Shown piece after piece: positions 63,294-64,000 of a DNA stretch of 64,000 nt. This stretch comes from an uncultured Draconibacterium sp. GTDB taxonomy: Bacteria > Bacteroidota > Bacteroidia > Bacteroidales > Prolixibacteraceae. The position numbers and the translations under genes were made by a program. Under the pieces are notes generated by a model that saw only the letters and a program-made list of their open reading frames with translations, was not told the origin of the DNA and made no database searches. The stretch's first letter is position 1; each line of letters starts with the position of its first letter. The stretch covers positions 2,061,501 to 2,125,500 of the forward strand of contig NZ_OY771647.1 of assembly GCF_963674925.1 (NCBI RefSeq), in the 5' to 3' direction.

Positions 63294-64000
63294 TGAAGCG
63301 TATTATAACATATAGTTTTCTACTGTGTATTCTGCTGGCAGGCTGCGAGGATGTTTACCGGCCTGATATTGATGTGGTGGACAATGTTTTGGTGGCTGAT
63401 GCACGTATAGCTGCCGATCAACCGGTTAATTACATTCATTTGTATGAATCGGTGGCGTACTACGATAATGTGGGCACGGGGCCTGCAGTTACAAATGCCA
63501 ACGTTCGGCTAGTTGATAATAACGGTAGTGAACTGGAACTGCCTCATTATTCCGGAGGTCGATACAGGTTAAATAAAATTCTTGACCCGAATTTGCAGTA
63601 TAAATTAAAAATTGAATACCTGGGAGAAGAATATGAATCGAGCTTTGAGGAAGTGCCCCAAAAACCATCGATTGATAGTGTTTATGGTTTTGAAGAAGTA
63701 GAAATTAGACAGGAAAGCGGTGATAACGATGTTGACAACGTAGATAGATTCGAAGGTGTTCGTTTGTATGCTGATATAACGCCCAATAACGAAAATCCTT
63801 ATTGCCGGTTTACAACCCGCTTTGTTTTGCAGTATAATTATATCGTTGAAGTTCCCGGACCTTTTGGCAGCACGATGCCCGAAACGATGTATGGTTGGAA
63901 ATCCTCCTATCCGCAGGGGACATTTAACATTGCTTCGCCACCGGAATATTCGGCTACAAAAGAAATTAAAAAGCACCCCTTATACTTTTTAAAAAACAGA
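63293..64000 (+). CDS. DUF4249 lipoprotein (partial, runs off the right end)
   Basis: 236 codons visible. Signal MKRIITYSFLLCILLAGC has lipobox LAGC (Cys18). The beginning VYRPDIDVVDNVLVADARI and the Ig-like region NANVRLVDNNGSELELPHYS, with PNLQYKLKIEYLGEEYESSF, are characteristic of DUF4249, a Bacteroidota lipoprotein family encoded after TonB receptors, presumably a surface partner. The start codon overlaps the receptor stop (TAATG), so translation is coupled. Confidence 0.88.
   Translation, partial: MKRIITYSFLLCILLAGCEDVYRPDIDVVDNVLVADARIAADQPVNYIHLYESVAYYDNVGTGPAVTNANVRLVDNNGSELELPHYSGGRYRLNKILDPNLQYKLKIEYLGEEYESSFEEVPQKPSIDSVYGFEEVEIRQESGDNDVDNVDRFEGVRLYADITPNNENPYCRFTTRFVLQYNYIVEVPGPFGSTMPETMYGWKSSYPQGTFNIASPPEYSATKEIKKHPLYFLKNR

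Noticed and set aside
1..64000. CRISPR arrays, prophage modules, insertion sequences, toxin-antitoxin pairs
   Set aside because: No regularly spaced repeats, capsid/terminase-like or transposase-like proteins were found; the holin-X protein belongs to a chromosomal stress cluster, not to a phage.

Overview
The window looks like chromosome of a Bacteroidota bacterium, probably a marine or anaerobic member of the Bacteroidales/Marinilabiliales side (inference). Evidence: a very large secreted subtilase with a type IX secretion (T9SS) C-terminal sorting domain, a TonB-dependent receptor followed by a DUF4249 lipoprotein, a hybrid histidine kinase ending in an AraC helix-turn-helix, a tetratricopeptide/LuxR membrane regulator, and -7 elements of the TAnnTTTG type in front of the tRNA and several genes.

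Layout. 1-5 kb: end of a minus-strand exported protein, tRNA-Asn(GTT), then a giant acyl-CoA dehydratase activase split by two single-base frameshifts. 5-16 kb: radical SAM protein, MacB/FtsX-type permease, a decayed fragment of a PLP lyase, NmrA-like protein, hybrid sensor/AraC regulator with a lipoprotein behind it, and a small-secreted-protein/PadR/PspC operon. 16-28 kb: AraC regulator with OsmC protein, a tyrosine phenol-lyase/tryptophanase family enzyme, a small secreted protein, a 7TM-type AraC regulator, a DUF6090/aspartic protease/CPBP protease operon, a DUF1080 protein, a palindromic repeat element and a GH130 lipoprotein. 28-35 kb: four-gene operon of a GshF-like ATP-grasp, glutamate-cysteine ligase and a heterodimeric ABC exporter, then a VTT membrane protein and a candidate small RNA. 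35-44 kb: hybrid kinase, sigma-54 activator and lone receiver, followed by small stress-type envelope genes (YtxH, holin-X, AI-2E exporter family, YihY/BrkB, Rho-N protein) and a DagK remnant. 44-64 kb: TPR/LuxR regulator, 2362-residue T9SS subtilase, a broken monooxygenase, PEP carboxylase, M14 carboxypeptidase, and a frameshifted TonB receptor with its DUF4249 partner.

Main non-obvious signal: the 3' end of tRNA-Asn together with its terminator and a downstream GTGCCCGGATTTTTGAA-like tail recurs, always in the same orientation, near 4.9, 14.1, 16.1 and (tail only) 27.9 kb. These copies bracket blocks of accessory genes (4.5, 9.2, 2.0 and 11.8 kb), as expected if islands had accreted in tandem at the tRNA locus, although no integrase is present. 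Other points of interest are the thiol-synthesis/ABC exporter operon, in which ATPase defects are divided between the two subunits, a 21-bp-spaced direct repeat before the lipoprotein gene, an inverted repeat before the PadR operon, and four likely single-base frameshifts, mostly in homopolymers, that may be sequencing errors or real decay. All family calls were made by reading motifs; no database search was run.
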